The notes: a model not told the origin generated them from the letters alone. Shown: positions 6,886 to 14,135, counted from the first letter of the stretch. The stretch is DNA of 14,189 nucleotides from CAZVWV01 sp964631745 (GCA_964631745.1 CAZVWV010000108.1:1-14189), one strand, 5' to 3'. Made by a program: numbers and translations.

Positions 6886-6921
6886 TATCTCTCTCGCAGA
6901 ACACTCTGCTACTCAGGTTAG

Positions 6922-6949
6922 AGATCGGAGATTTTCGTAGATGGCTTTA
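6922..6949 (-). promoter_or_regulatory. Possible flagellar sigma-28-type promoter of motAB
   Basis: On the minus strand TAAAGCCA is followed after 12 bases by TCCGATCT, against the sigma-28 consensus TAAAGTTT-N11-GCCGATAA. The core TAAAG and CCGAT agree; the flanks and spacing do not fully. It lies 37 bases before the motA ATG, which is a sensible place. Confidence 0.35.
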
Positions 6950-7009
6950 AACAATTCGATCTAATGCCGTTTTAGTGAAGAGGTCTCCGAGCTTCCTGGA
7001 AACGTAGTT

Positions 7010-8872
7010 TTAATTATGTCGGAGGAGTGTCAGGAGTGTATTGGCAGCCTGAAAAGCGAGAGTTGAAGATTCACCCACAAGTTCAAAACCGTTAGAGACG
7101 CTTCCAACTTGGGCTGATGACCCGTGAGAGTCAACTGAAATAGGGGCTCCTTGCCCCTCAAGATTGGCCTTTAACACGTTATCGTCAGCACGCCAGATTA
7201 AATTTGATGGCGAGACAGCGCGTGCCAACGTCAGTACGCCTTTCTGGCAATCCTCATAGTTAGTTCCGGGTTCGCTATCAGTAAGACCAGTGATAACCAA
7301 CCAATCAGGCCTTACGATTCTCAGCAGGGCCTCGGCGTCCGCCACGGAATTAACACCATACTCTAATACTAAAATATCTTCTCGATTCGATGGCGAGATC
7401 GCGGCGATGCCGGCCTTCAACATAGTAAGCAGACGCCCAGAGAGCGAGAATGGCATCGTCAAATTAAGCACCGAGAGCGGAAGGCCGATCTCAGTATTAT
7501 AAGATAATATGCCCGCTCTGACTTTGTGCTCGCGCTGCAAAGTGTCTGAGACTTTGCGTTTAAAGACAGTTTTGCTGTGGGTACCGGCAATACCGATGAT
7601 TACCCGCTTTTTTAGCACCAGGGCCAGTCTTGAACAGTACTTTAGCCAAACTTCTGCGGCTCGGCGCGCAAGTGCTTTATTCATTGGCGCTTTTGCCGCT
7701 TGCCGCAGCTTGGCGCCCCTGGCCTTATGGAAATATTCGGATAATCGATCTAACCCCTCACCAAGATCCTTTAATTCACGACCGTAACTAATACGTAAGT
7801 GTTGTTCGCCGGTTGGGCCAAAGGCGGAACCGGGAACTAGCGCGACTTTAGATCGTTCAAGAATATCGTACGCGAGTCTTCGACTATCACGCGCGAACGG
7901 AACTGTGTCTTTGATGCGAGGAAAAACAAAATAGGTGGCATTAGGCACCTGGTAATCCAAAACGTCGGAGAGCTGATCTAAGCGTTGCACTACAAAATCC
8001 CGACGCCGCCTAAATTCTTGTTTGAACTCAGCCAGAGCGGCGTCGCCAAACCGAAAAGCTGCGATTCCCGCGTACTGCGAGACCACGGGCGCACACGTTA
8101 CCATGGCGTCGTGGTATTTAAGAATTCTACTCATACGTTCAGCGCTACAATGCAAAAACCCAATTCTCCAACCTGTCATAGCGAAGGCCTTCGAAAAGGA
8201 ACAGATTCGAATACAATGCTGGCGGGCTTCCTTTATGGATGCGGCTGTAAAGTGTTTATCGGAGGTGTAATAGAAATCCTTGTAAACTTCATCCATTATT
8301 AGGACAAGGTTGTGTTTCAAAGCTAGTTCGACAAGCTTTCGAATTTTCTCTTCGGAAAAAAGTGTACCGGTGGGGTTATTGGGACTACAATAAATAATTG
8401 CTCTGGTGTTACGCGAAATGGATTGCTTAATCCTGTCCACATGGAAATCAAAATTGCGATCTTCATCTAAGGCCACAAAAACAGGCTTGGCGCGCGCCAT
8501 GCCGATCGAGCTCCGATAAGAAGCGTAGGTAGGGGAGGGCACTATAACTTCATCGCCGGGTTCTACTGAGGCCATAATGGCGGCGCTCATGGCTTCTGCA
8601 GCCCCGCAGGTTGCGATGATCTCCGTATCGGGATCGTAAATCAGACCGTCCTTGGCTAAGTTAAGAGCCACCTCCTCTCGGAACTCAGATAGCCCGGTGG
8701 TCAGCGAGTAACGGTCACAAGCGCCAGCCTGAATTTTCTCGTAAACAAAGTCCTTAATTAGCTGTGGAGTAGAAAAACTGGGAATGCCTTGGGCCAACGA
8801 AATTGCCCCGGGGATGCGGGAGGCGGCCAGTTCAATCTCTTTAATGGGTGAAAGTGAGAATTCAGACTTCAC
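7010..8872 (-). CDS. Fusion of class I PLP aminotransferase and MurF-like ATPase domain
   Basis: The 620-residue product has two parts. Residues 1-390 are a complete fold-type I aminotransferase: Y-x-x-x-x-G-L-x-x-F-R near 55-65, S-P-N-N-P-T-G (163-169), D194-E-V-Y, the PLP lysine Lys228 in S-F-S-K-x-x-x-M-T-G-W-R-I-G, and the substrate-carboxylate Arg360 in L-R-I-S-Y-G. The donor cannot be read off. After a basic helical linker, residues 421-620 resemble the central ATP-binding domain of MurF-like ligases. These show a P-loop G-I-A-G-T-H-S-K-T (427-435), Y-N-T-E-I-G-L-P-L-S-V-L (458-469), V-L-E-Y-G (502-506), V-I-T-G near 526 and A-D-D at 562-564. The P-loop has Ser433 where Mur ligases have Gly, and the His that usually follows the I-T-N-I-G strand is not seen. 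The Mur N-terminal substrate domain and C-terminal ligase domain are absent. GTG start at 8870-8872 has AAGG nine bases upstream. Alone on its strand, divergent from hppA. Confidence 0.88.
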   Translation of the reverse strand: MKSEFSLSPIKEIELAASRIPGAISLAQGIPSFSTPQLIKDFVYEKIQAGACDRYSLTTGLSEFREEVALNLAKDGLIYDPDTEIIATCGAAEAMSAAIMASVEPGDEVIVPSPTYASYRSSIGMARAKPVFVALDEDRNFDFHVDRIKQSISRNTRAIIYCSPNNPTGTLFSEEKIRKLVELALKHNLVLIMDEVYKDFYYTSDKHFTAASIKEARQHCIRICSFSKAFAMTGWRIGFLHCSAERMSRILKYHDAMVTCAPVVSQYAGIAAFRFGDAALAEFKQEFRRRRDFVVQRLDQLSDVLDYQVPNATYFVFPRIKDTVPFARDSRRLAYDILERSKVALVPGSAFGPTGEQHLRISYGRELKDLGEGLDRLSEYFHKARGAKLRQAAKAPMNKALARRAAEVWLKYCSRLALVLKKRVIIGIAGTHSKTVFKRKVSDTLQREHKVRAGILSYNTEIGLPLSVLNLTMPFSLSGRLLTMLKAGIAAISPSNREDILVLEYGVNSVADAEALLRIVRPDWLVITGLTDSEPGTNYEDCQKGVLTLARAVSPSNLIWRADDNVLKANLEGQGAPISVDSHGSSAQVGSVSNGFELVGESSTLAFQAANTLLTLLRHN

Positions 8873-8942
8873 TAGTGAGCCTTATAACGGTCAATGCCAA
8901 AATACTATATTTCCTCGACTTTGATTGTAGCGGATACCCCCT

Positions 8943-8973
8943 TTTATAGTAGGTTGTATAACTTACCTTACAA
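8943..8973 (-). promoter_or_regulatory. Promoter-like pair toward the aminotransferase-Mur fusion gene
   Basis: On the minus strand TTGTAA (8968-8973) and TATAAA (8943-8948) are 19 bases apart, longer than the usual 17. It points at the fusion gene, 70 bases ahead of its GTG, and lies inside palindromic element 1. The segment after TTGTAA resembles the Sel1 operon promoter (TTGTAAGGTAAG versus TTGTAAGCGAAG). Confidence 0.38.
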
Positions 8974-9008
8974 ATTTTAGCGATGTAAAGTTATGCAACC
9001 TACTATAA
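8944..9008 (+). repeat. Long palindromic element 1 of an inverted pair
   Basis: Arms 8944-8964 and 8988-9008 pair over 21 positions, the only non-Watson-Crick pair being T-G, which is still paired in plus-strand RNA. The element begins TATAGT and ends CTATA, and its loop side carries CTTACCTTACAA at 8962-8973. It matches element 2 in plan but in opposite orientation. Confidence 0.8.
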
Positions 9009-9036
9009 CGCCGACCGGAGGGAGGCAAAACAACAA

Positions 9037-9090
9037 TATAGCGCGCCGCAAATTCTGCAAATTGTAAGGTAAGCCATGCGGCGCACTATA
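9037..9090 (-). repeat. Long palindromic element 2 of an inverted pair
   Basis: Arms 9037-9050 and 9077-9090 pair at 13 of 14 positions. The exception is C-A on the plus strand, which becomes G-U if the minus strand is transcribed. Ends are TATAG and CTATA, as in element 1. The complement of its loop motif, TTGTAAGGTAAG, is at 9062-9073. The stem sequence is quite different from element 1. Confidence 0.8.
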
Positions 9091-9092
9091 CA
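9062..9092 (+). promoter_or_regulatory. Promoter-like pair toward hppA
   Basis: TTGTAA (9062-9067) and TATACA (9087-9092) are 19 bases apart on the plus strand, within palindromic element 2, about 60 bases before the hppA start. The arrangement mirrors the minus-strand pair in element 1. Confidence 0.38.
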
Positions 9093-9117
9093 ATCAAACC
9101 ATAATATTTTACTATCA

Positions 9118-9138
9118 ACTCGCTTTGCGAGTTTTATT
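9118..9138 (+). terminator. Terminator-like hairpin in the hppA leader
   Basis: ACTCGC (9118-9123), a TTT loop and GCGAGT (9127-9132) form a 6 bp hairpin whose end runs into TTTTATT. This has the layout of a weak intrinsic terminator. It ends one base before the hppA Shine-Dalgarno AAGGAGG (9139-9145). It could attenuate hppA, block read-through, or protect the mRNA 5' end. Confidence 0.5.
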
Positions 9139-9152
9139 AAGGAGGATCGCCT

Positions 9153-11258
9153 GTGGTTCTTACTATTATATACGTATGTAGTGCGTTGGCCATCGTTGCC
9201 AGTTTTTTCTTTGCTCAGAGCGTGAGAGCAATAACTGTTTCGGGATCTGAGGTCAAAGAGACCGAGCGCCTCAAGGAGATCGCTGCCGCTATTCGGGAAG
9301 GCGCCATGGCTTTTCTGAATCGGGAGTATAGATACGTAGCAATCTTTGCCGTGGTCTTTGCGGGCGTGATATGGCTGGCGTTGGGCGGTGCCAGCACGGA
9401 AATTAATGAAGGCCAGTACTCGGCGATTGCCTTCATCATCGGCGCCATCACCTCCAGCGTTTGCGCCTATCTTGGAATGCAGATCGCCACTATCGGAAAT
9501 GTGCGCACCACCGTAAGAGCTAAAGAGGGCCTAGCACAAGCCTTTCGAGTGGCCTTTAATTCCGGCGCAGTCATGGGCTTTGGATTAGTGGGGCTAGCTC
9601 TCTTGAGTTTAACTTCTGTGTACGTTTTCTTTTCGAAGTCGATCTCGGATGCACATCTATTGATGGAAATGGTGGCAGGATTTGGATTAGGCGGTTCCAC
9701 AGTGGCGCTATTTGGACGTGTTGGGGGTGGTATTTACACTAAGGCCGCCGATGTTGGTGCCGATCTAGTTGGGAAGGTCGAAGCAGGAATTCCGGAAGAT
9801 GACCCGAGAAACCCCGCAGTAATTGCGGACAACGTTGGTGACAACGTCGGCGATGTGGCCGGAATGGGTGCGGATCTATTCGGTTCCTGCGCCGAAGGCA
9901 CGTGTGCCGCGCTTCTGATCGGCGCTACCTCGGCTGAGCTCATAGCCTCGCAAGCTTCCCTGCTTTACCCCGTCTTGATCACGGCCATCGGTATCCCAGT
10001 ATGCTTAATCACGACCTTTTTTGCGGTGATTCCAAACAGTGCAACTTCAGTTGAACCTGTGTTGAAGCGCCAACTTTTGCTCTCCACAGTACTGATGAGT
10101 GTGGCCATGTATTTTGTCACAACTAAGGCCATGCCGACCCAATTTGTGATCAACGGGCAAAGCATTACCAATATGGGGGTGTTGTACTCGGTATGGTCTG
10201 GATTATGGGCGGGCCTATTAATTGGGTACGTGACTGAATATTATACTTCGCATGCTTACGGTCCTGTACGTGAGGTAGCCGATGCGTCCAAAACCGGAGC
10301 GGCCACGAATATTATTTACGGTCTTGCGCTTGGTTACAAATCCGCCGTGATCCCTGTGATTGCAATAGCCGTTACTACCTTTATTTCATTTCAATTTGCT
10401 GGAATGTACGGTATCGCCATAGCCGCTATCGGGATGATCTCCACTATTGCTATTGGCCTTACGATTGATGCCTATGGACCGGTTTCCGATAACGCAGGTG
10501 GCATCGCAGAGATGAGTCATTTAGGCCCAGAAATTCGTGGCCGTACGGATCTGTTGGACGCGGCCGGGAATACCACCGCCGCCATCGGTAAAGGGTTTGC
10601 TATCGGGTCAGCCGTATTGACCGCCATAGCACTATTCGCGGCCTTTTTGACGCGCGCTGGCGTGCATTCGTTGAATTTGCTGTCGCCCCTAGTTTTTGCG
10701 GGGTTGCTGATCGGGGGAGTCCTGCCGTTCCTGTTCACAGCACAAACCATGAAAGCGGTCGGAAAGGCTGCCTTCTCCATGATTGAAGAGGTGCGCAGAC
10801 AATTTCGTACGATTCCCGGAATTCTGGAAGGCACGGCCAAGCCGGATTATAAAACCTGCGTCGGTATTTCTACTGATGCCGCATTGAGAGAAATGGTGGG
10901 CCCCGCAGTCTTAGTTATCGGAACGCCACTGCTTGTCGGGACTCTGTTCGGTGTTGAAGCGCTCGCGGGTGTTCTGGTGGGCTCACTAGTATCAGGATTG
11001 GTGATGGCACTCTCTTCATCTAACGCCGGTGGAGGATGGGATAATGCTAAGAAATATATCGAGTCCGGGAAACTGGGGGGCAAGGGATCTGACGCGCACA
11101 AAGCCGCTGTTGTTGGCGATACAGTCGGTGATCCCTTCAAGGACACCTCCGGCCCATCCCTTAATATTCTCATGAAACTGATGGCGATATTAAGCTTGGT
11201 CTTCGCGCCGTTTTTTGTGAACCACGGTGGAATTCTGCTTCGTATGATTGGTATGTAA
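9153..11258 (+). CDS. hppA: Membrane-bound ion-pumping pyrophosphatase, K+-dependent type
   Basis: This integral membrane enzyme hydrolyses pyrophosphate and pumps H+ or Na+ across the cytoplasmic membrane. At 701 residues it is full length, with about 16 hydrophobic segments. The substrate site is clear: D200-V-G-A-D-L-V-G-K, E-A-G-I-P-E-D-D-P-R-N-P-A (210-222), D-N-V-G-D-N-V-G-D (226-234), and near the C-terminus G-D-T-V-G-D-P-F-K-D-T-S-G-P. The segment G-N-T-T-A-A-I-G-K-G (472-481) has Ala476 where K+-independent enzymes carry Lys, so this belongs to the K+-dependent class. Whether it pumps Na+ or H+ I cannot tell by eye. The start is GTG 9153-9155, seven bases after a strong AAGGAGG. It heads a likely operon with the IMPase-family gene and the glycosyltransferase. 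The leader carries a terminator-like hairpin and palindromic element 2. Confidence 0.97.
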   Translation: MVLTIIYVCSALAIVASFFFAQSVRAITVSGSEVKETERLKEIAAAIREGAMAFLNREYRYVAIFAVVFAGVIWLALGGASTEINEGQYSAIAFIIGAITSSVCAYLGMQIATIGNVRTTVRAKEGLAQAFRVAFNSGAVMGFGLVGLALLSLTSVYVFFSKSISDAHLLMEMVAGFGLGGSTVALFGRVGGGIYTKAADVGADLVGKVEAGIPEDDPRNPAVIADNVGDNVGDVAGMGADLFGSCAEGTCAALLIGATSAELIASQASLLYPVLITAIGIPVCLITTFFAVIPNSATSVEPVLKRQLLLSTVLMSVAMYFVTTKAMPTQFVINGQSITNMGVLYSVWSGLWAGLLIGYVTEYYTSHAYGPVREVADASKTGAATNIIYGLALGYKSAVIPVIAIAVTTFISFQFAGMYGIAIAAIGMISTIAIGLTIDAYGPVSDNAGGIAEMSHLGPEIRGRTDLLDAAGNTTAAIGKGFAIGSAVLTAIALFAAFLTRAGVHSLNLLSPLVFAGLLIGGVLPFLFTAQTMKAVGKAAFSMIEEVRRQFRTIPGILEGTAKPDYKTCVGISTDAALREMVGPAVLVIGTPLLVGTLFGVEALAGVLVGSLVSGLVMALSSSNAGGGWDNAKKYIESGKLGGKGSDAHKAAVVGDTVGDPFKDTSGPSLNILMKLMAILSLVFAPFFVNHGGILLRMIGM

Positions 11259-11259
11259 G

Positions 11260-12030
11260 GTGGAGAAATTTCTCAGAGAGCTCTTAGGTGAGGCTGGCGT
11301 AATCGCCAAAAAACACTACCTTACCTCTCTGAACATCCGCACCAAAAGTCAGATTGGGGATCTGCTGACTGATGCAGATCTTGAGGTCAGCAAGCATCTA
11401 GTTGACCGGATCCATGCCGCCTTTCCAGAAGATCATATTCATTCTGAAGAGATGGCCGAGGATATTAATCCCGGCGCCGAAATTGAGTGGGTGATCGATC
11501 CCATCGATGGCACTAGAAATTTTGCTGGAGGTATTCCGGGCTGGTGCCATATGTTGGCAGTTTTACGGCGCGGGGAACTTATTTACAGCGCCGTGTATGA
11601 ACCGTTGGGTGAGGCCTTCTATTTCGCAGAGGCAGGTAAGGGAGCATTTCGGAACGGGATATCCATAAGAGTCAATCGGGTCGAGAGCCTCAATCGCGCC
11701 TTAGGCGTTTTCGTTTGCGATCCCATAGGGTCTCACTTCCATAGATTCTTAGAGGGGTCGCGCAGGTTTTTAGAGCTGAGCGGTTGGATGAAAAATCTCG
11801 GTTCCATGTTTGGCGGCTGTTGCCTTGCTAGCGGAGGTGTTGATTTCTTAATTAACAATTGCGGCTTGGACCACGACTATTTGCCGATTGTGCTGATTTG
11901 CCGTGAGTCAGGGGCAGTGGTAACGGATAGTGACGGCGCGGATTGGCAGCGCGGACGCAAAGATATTGTGATTGCGAACGAGCTGTTGCACCCGCAAGTT
12001 TTGGAGCTGGTGAGTGGTACCCCTGGTTGA
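11260..12030 (+). CDS. Inositol monophosphatase family phosphatase
   Basis: The 256-residue product is a Mg2+-dependent phosphatase of the IMPase/FBPase/CysQ superfamily. Metal-binding motifs are in order: H-S-E-E (61-64), W-V-I-D-P-I-D-G-T-R-N-F (77-88, with Asp80 and Asp83), and near the C-terminus G-L-D-H-D-Y (202-207) with Asp204, followed by E-S-G-A-V-V-T-D, in place of the usual W-D-x-A-A-G. The substrate (inositol phosphate, histidinol phosphate, PAP or a sugar phosphate) cannot be told from these motifs. The frame is open back to a TTG at 11248 inside hppA. The GTG at 11260, one base after the hppA stop, is preferred because it gives the usual family N-terminus, but neither start has a strong Shine-Dalgarno. 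Translation is probably coupled to hppA. Confidence 0.9.
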   Translation: MEKFLRELLGEAGVIAKKHYLTSLNIRTKSQIGDLLTDADLEVSKHLVDRIHAAFPEDHIHSEEMAEDINPGAEIEWVIDPIDGTRNFAGGIPGWCHMLAVLRRGELIYSAVYEPLGEAFYFAEAGKGAFRNGISIRVNRVESLNRALGVFVCDPIGSHFHRFLEGSRRFLELSGWMKNLGSMFGGCCLASGGVDFLINNCGLDHDYLPIVLICRESGAVVTDSDGADWQRGRKDIVIANELLHPQVLELVSGTPG

Positions 12031-12069
12031 AATTTGTTTGATAGTTCGCTGCCGTACCTGAAGGGAATT

Positions 12070-12945
12070 ATGAAACCGTTACAGATCGCCGCCATGTGTT
12101 GTGTCTATAATGATGATATCTGGTTATCTAGCGCGATCACATCTATTTATGAAACAGTAGAAGCCATAGTGTTCCTGGTTTCAAAGCGACCTTGGAGCGG
12201 CACGATTACAGACGACGGAGCAACCCTAAAAACCATCAAGGAATTACCCGATCCTCAACAGAAAATCCGTGTTGTTTGCGGTGATTGGGACGATCAAACT
12301 AGTCAAAGAAATTACGGCTTGGCCTACCTCCAAAGCCTCGGCTTTCAGTACTGTTTCGTGATAGATGCGGATGAGGTCTATGATCAGGAAGCATTAACGC
12401 GGATGCTGCAGGTTATAGAGCGGCGACCTGAAATAGATGTATGGCACGTGGCTTCGGTTGTATACTGGAAGTCGCCTTCATGGCGCATTGATCCTCCAGA
12501 GGCCTTTCATCCGCCGGTAGTCGCAAAGCTCGGTTCTGCCAGGTTTGTCGAATACCGTAACTTGCTTGGAAATAAACATGAATTGATACAGCCCGCCGTC
12601 TGCTTTATGCACCATTTAAGCTATGCCCGCAGCGATCAGCTTATATGGCGAAAAATACACTCCATCAGTGCTGCCCCTCTAATTAGAACAGAATGGTTCG
12701 AAAAGGTATGGAAAGCCTGGGACTCAGATCACACTCTTGAAAATTTGCACCCGGTTGCCCCTGACACGTATAAACGCGCCGTGCCTGTGTCTTTTGGAAT
12801 CTTACCTAAAGCTTTGAAGAGAGATCTTCTGCGCGCCACCGAACAGGAAGTCCAGTCAACACGCATTCCGGGAGTTTTAAACCCGGCCAGTGCGATTTTT
12901 GGAGAGGGTCAGACTTTACGCCTGAATAGGAAGCCACTCGCCTGA
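12070..12945 (+). CDS. Family 2 glycosyltransferase-like protein
   Basis: The 291-residue product starts with a short strand and C-V-Y-N-D (11-15), as in GT-A fold nucleotide-sugar transferases. It continues with a V-C-G-D-W segment, S-Q-R-N-Y-G (78-83) and the metal-binding F-V-I-D-A-D-E-V-Y (96-104), whose D-A-D is the DxD motif of GT2 enzymes. No membrane helix is evident, so it probably works on the cytoplasmic face. Acceptor and sugar are unknown. The frame opens at TTG 12034, but ATG 12070-12072 is chosen: AAGGGA sits three bases before it and residues from here on fit the fold. It lies 39 bases after the phosphatase stop and ends the hppA operon, 19 bases from the convergent EF-hand gene. 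A phosphatase and a PPi-consuming pump beside a glycosyltransferase fit sugar-polymer synthesis, but this is inference. Confidence 0.83.
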   Translation: MKPLQIAAMCCVYNDDIWLSSAITSIYETVEAIVFLVSKRPWSGTITDDGATLKTIKELPDPQQKIRVVCGDWDDQTSQRNYGLAYLQSLGFQYCFVIDADEVYDQEALTRMLQVIERRPEIDVWHVASVVYWKSPSWRIDPPEAFHPPVVAKLGSARFVEYRNLLGNKHELIQPAVCFMHHLSYARSDQLIWRKIHSISAAPLIRTEWFEKVWKAWDSDHTLENLHPVAPDTYKRAVPVSFGILPKALKRDLLRATEQEVQSTRIPGVLNPASAIFGEGQTLRLNRKPLA

Positions 12946-12964
12946 ATTTCACACAACTTAGATC

Positions 12965-13885
12965 CTAATCGTAGCGTTTGGCGGGATCAGGGATCTGCCA
13001 AATTTGTTGGCTGCCGTCTTCCAAAGTAGCTACCACATGCAGATTGTCAGGGTATTTGGCGCCCGCTTTCGAGAAAGAGAATTTCTCTCGCGTGCCGATC
13101 TCGCCATATCCTGTGGAGCGACCTTCTTCTAAGATATTTCCGGTGGGATCTTTAAGCACAAGGTGGGAGACCCGATGCGCCAGTAGTTCTGGTAGCAGCA
13201 CCGCTAGTTTACCATCGTTTGCCGACACCGGCTTAAAAAGAAACCCATCTGCACCGTCAATGACGGTGCCAGTGGCGGTGATAACACCAGAGCTGGTTGT
13301 GGAAGAACTTGAAGATGCCGCGGAACTAATGGCAGGTGTTGAAGCGCCGCCACTTTCTAGCGATTTGGCATCCACGGTTTTCTCTCCGGCGACGATCTTG
13401 TCAACCAAAAGTTTGGCGTTTGCCAGAGCACTCTCCATAGATGCGACCGCGATAGTAGTATCGCCCTTGCCGCCTCGGCTGTCCCAAAGCGCGGCAGTGT
13501 TGTTGTCAATTTGAGCTGCAGCAAAGGCCTCTGAGTAGATCTGATCCGCCTCGGCAGCGCTCAGCGCTCCGGATTTTTTTAGGCTCTTTAAGGCCGCCAT
13601 ACTAGCGTCCTCGTAAGAGACAAAACCGTCAGGTTTTTGCATTTGGCCTTTGGCCTTGGTTAGAGCATTTTCGTATTGGGCAGCAACCGAGTCCCCTTTG
13701 AGTGCTTTGATTCTTTCGTGTGCTATGCCCGCAAAGAGCTCCTCCTCGTTGACGCTGCCACTCTTATCAGGATTAATTAACTTTGAGAATAAAGCTGAAA
13801 ATTCCGTGATGCTCGTGGATTTAGTATTGGTTGAAGTCGACTGAGCGGCGGTGGTACTGTCCGAACTTGTTACTGCTGACACCAT
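12965..13885 (-). CDS. EF-hand protein with Ser-rich linker and C-terminal beta domain
   Basis: The 306-residue product has a Ser/Thr-rich N-terminus without a signal peptide. A canonical calcium loop follows at N38-x-D40-x-S42-G43-x-V45-N46-x-x-E49. A second, degenerate loop lies around 82-93: D86-G87-F-V89-S90 is kept but positions 1 and 3 are Met and Lys. A helical region runs to about 175, a Ser-only linker to about 200, then a beta-rich domain (about 205-298) ending in Q-Q-I-W-Q-I-P. Calcium binding is likely; function is not known. The Ser/Thr-rich start, no signal peptide and a C-terminal beta domain with D-x-x-G-N recall flagellar export substrates such as FlgD, but no FlgD signature is present. 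Start ATG 13883-13885 follows TAAGGATGG. The product is monocistronic as far as seen and convergent with the glycosyltransferase gene. Confidence 0.78.
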   Translation of the reverse strand: MVSAVTSSDSTTAAQSTSTNTKSTSITEFSALFSKLINPDKSGSVNEEELFAGIAHERIKALKGDSVAAQYENALTKAKGQMQKPDGFVSYEDASMAALKSLKKSGALSAAEADQIYSEAFAAAQIDNNTAALWDSRGGKGDTTIAVASMESALANAKLLVDKIVAGEKTVDAKSLESGGASTPAISSAASSSSSTTSSGVITATGTVIDGADGFLFKPVSANDGKLAVLLPELLAHRVSHLVLKDPTGNILEEGRSTGYGEIGTREKFSFSKAGAKYPDNLHVVATLEDGSQQIWQIPDPAKRYD

Positions 13886-13959
13886 AGATCCATCCTTATT
13901 AGTTACAAAAATTCGGCAATCCTTGCCTACTAGTGTTTGCCAGAGTAGAGAGCAGGTTT

Positions 13960-13969
13960 NNNNNNNNNN
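13960..13969. other. Assembly gap (10 N)
   Basis: Ten undetermined bases join two contigs. Real gap size and the order of the flanks are not guaranteed. The 74 bases 13886-13959 upstream of the EF-hand gene hold a small palindrome GGCAA-TCC-TTGCC (13915-13927) but no promoter I would call. Confidence 0.98.
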
Positions 13970-14044
13970 GGCAAGAATGACAAAGCTGCTACTGTCAAAA
14001 GCTTGACGATCAAGCCAAAAAAGCTGCCTGGCTTTAATATCTAA
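13970..14044 (+). CDS. C-terminal end of an unknown gene cut by the gap
   Basis: From the first base after the gap an open frame gives 24 residues ending in K-P-K-K-L-P-G-F-N-I and TAA at 14042-14044. It is lysine-rich and reads like a natural protein end. The start is lost in the gap and no family can be named. The frame choice rests only on being the one open frame that ends cleanly before a leader-like region. Confidence 0.45.
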   Translation, partial: GKNDKAATVKSLTIKPKKLPGFNI

Positions 14045-14107
14045 CCCCTTGAAAACACGGACTTAATTCTATAAAAAGCTTGCACAGAGCTTGCTATTTC
14101 AGGGGTT
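14043..14107 (+). promoter_or_regulatory. Inverted repeat and promoter-like boxes ahead of the last gene
   Basis: Arms 14043-14054 and 14097-14107 pair over 11 bp with one bulged base and enclose a hairpin 14076-14080/14088-14092 and a direct repeat GCTTGC (14078, 14089). No T-run follows. TTGAAA (14049-14054) and TATAAA (14070-14075) are 15 bases apart, a short spacing for a promoter. It could be a terminator of the previous gene or a leader structure of the next. Confidence 0.35.
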
Positions 14108-14135
14108 GGGACTGTGTCTCATTTATGAGGACTCT

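Noticed and set aside
10517..11173. Minus-strand frames of about 107 codons inside hppA
   Set aside because: They are reverse-strand shadows of conserved hppA coding sequence.
13915..13927. Possible sigma-54 promoter (GGCAAGGATTGC on the minus strand)
   Set aside because: GG and GC elements are 8 rather than 10 bases apart; better seen as a small palindrome.
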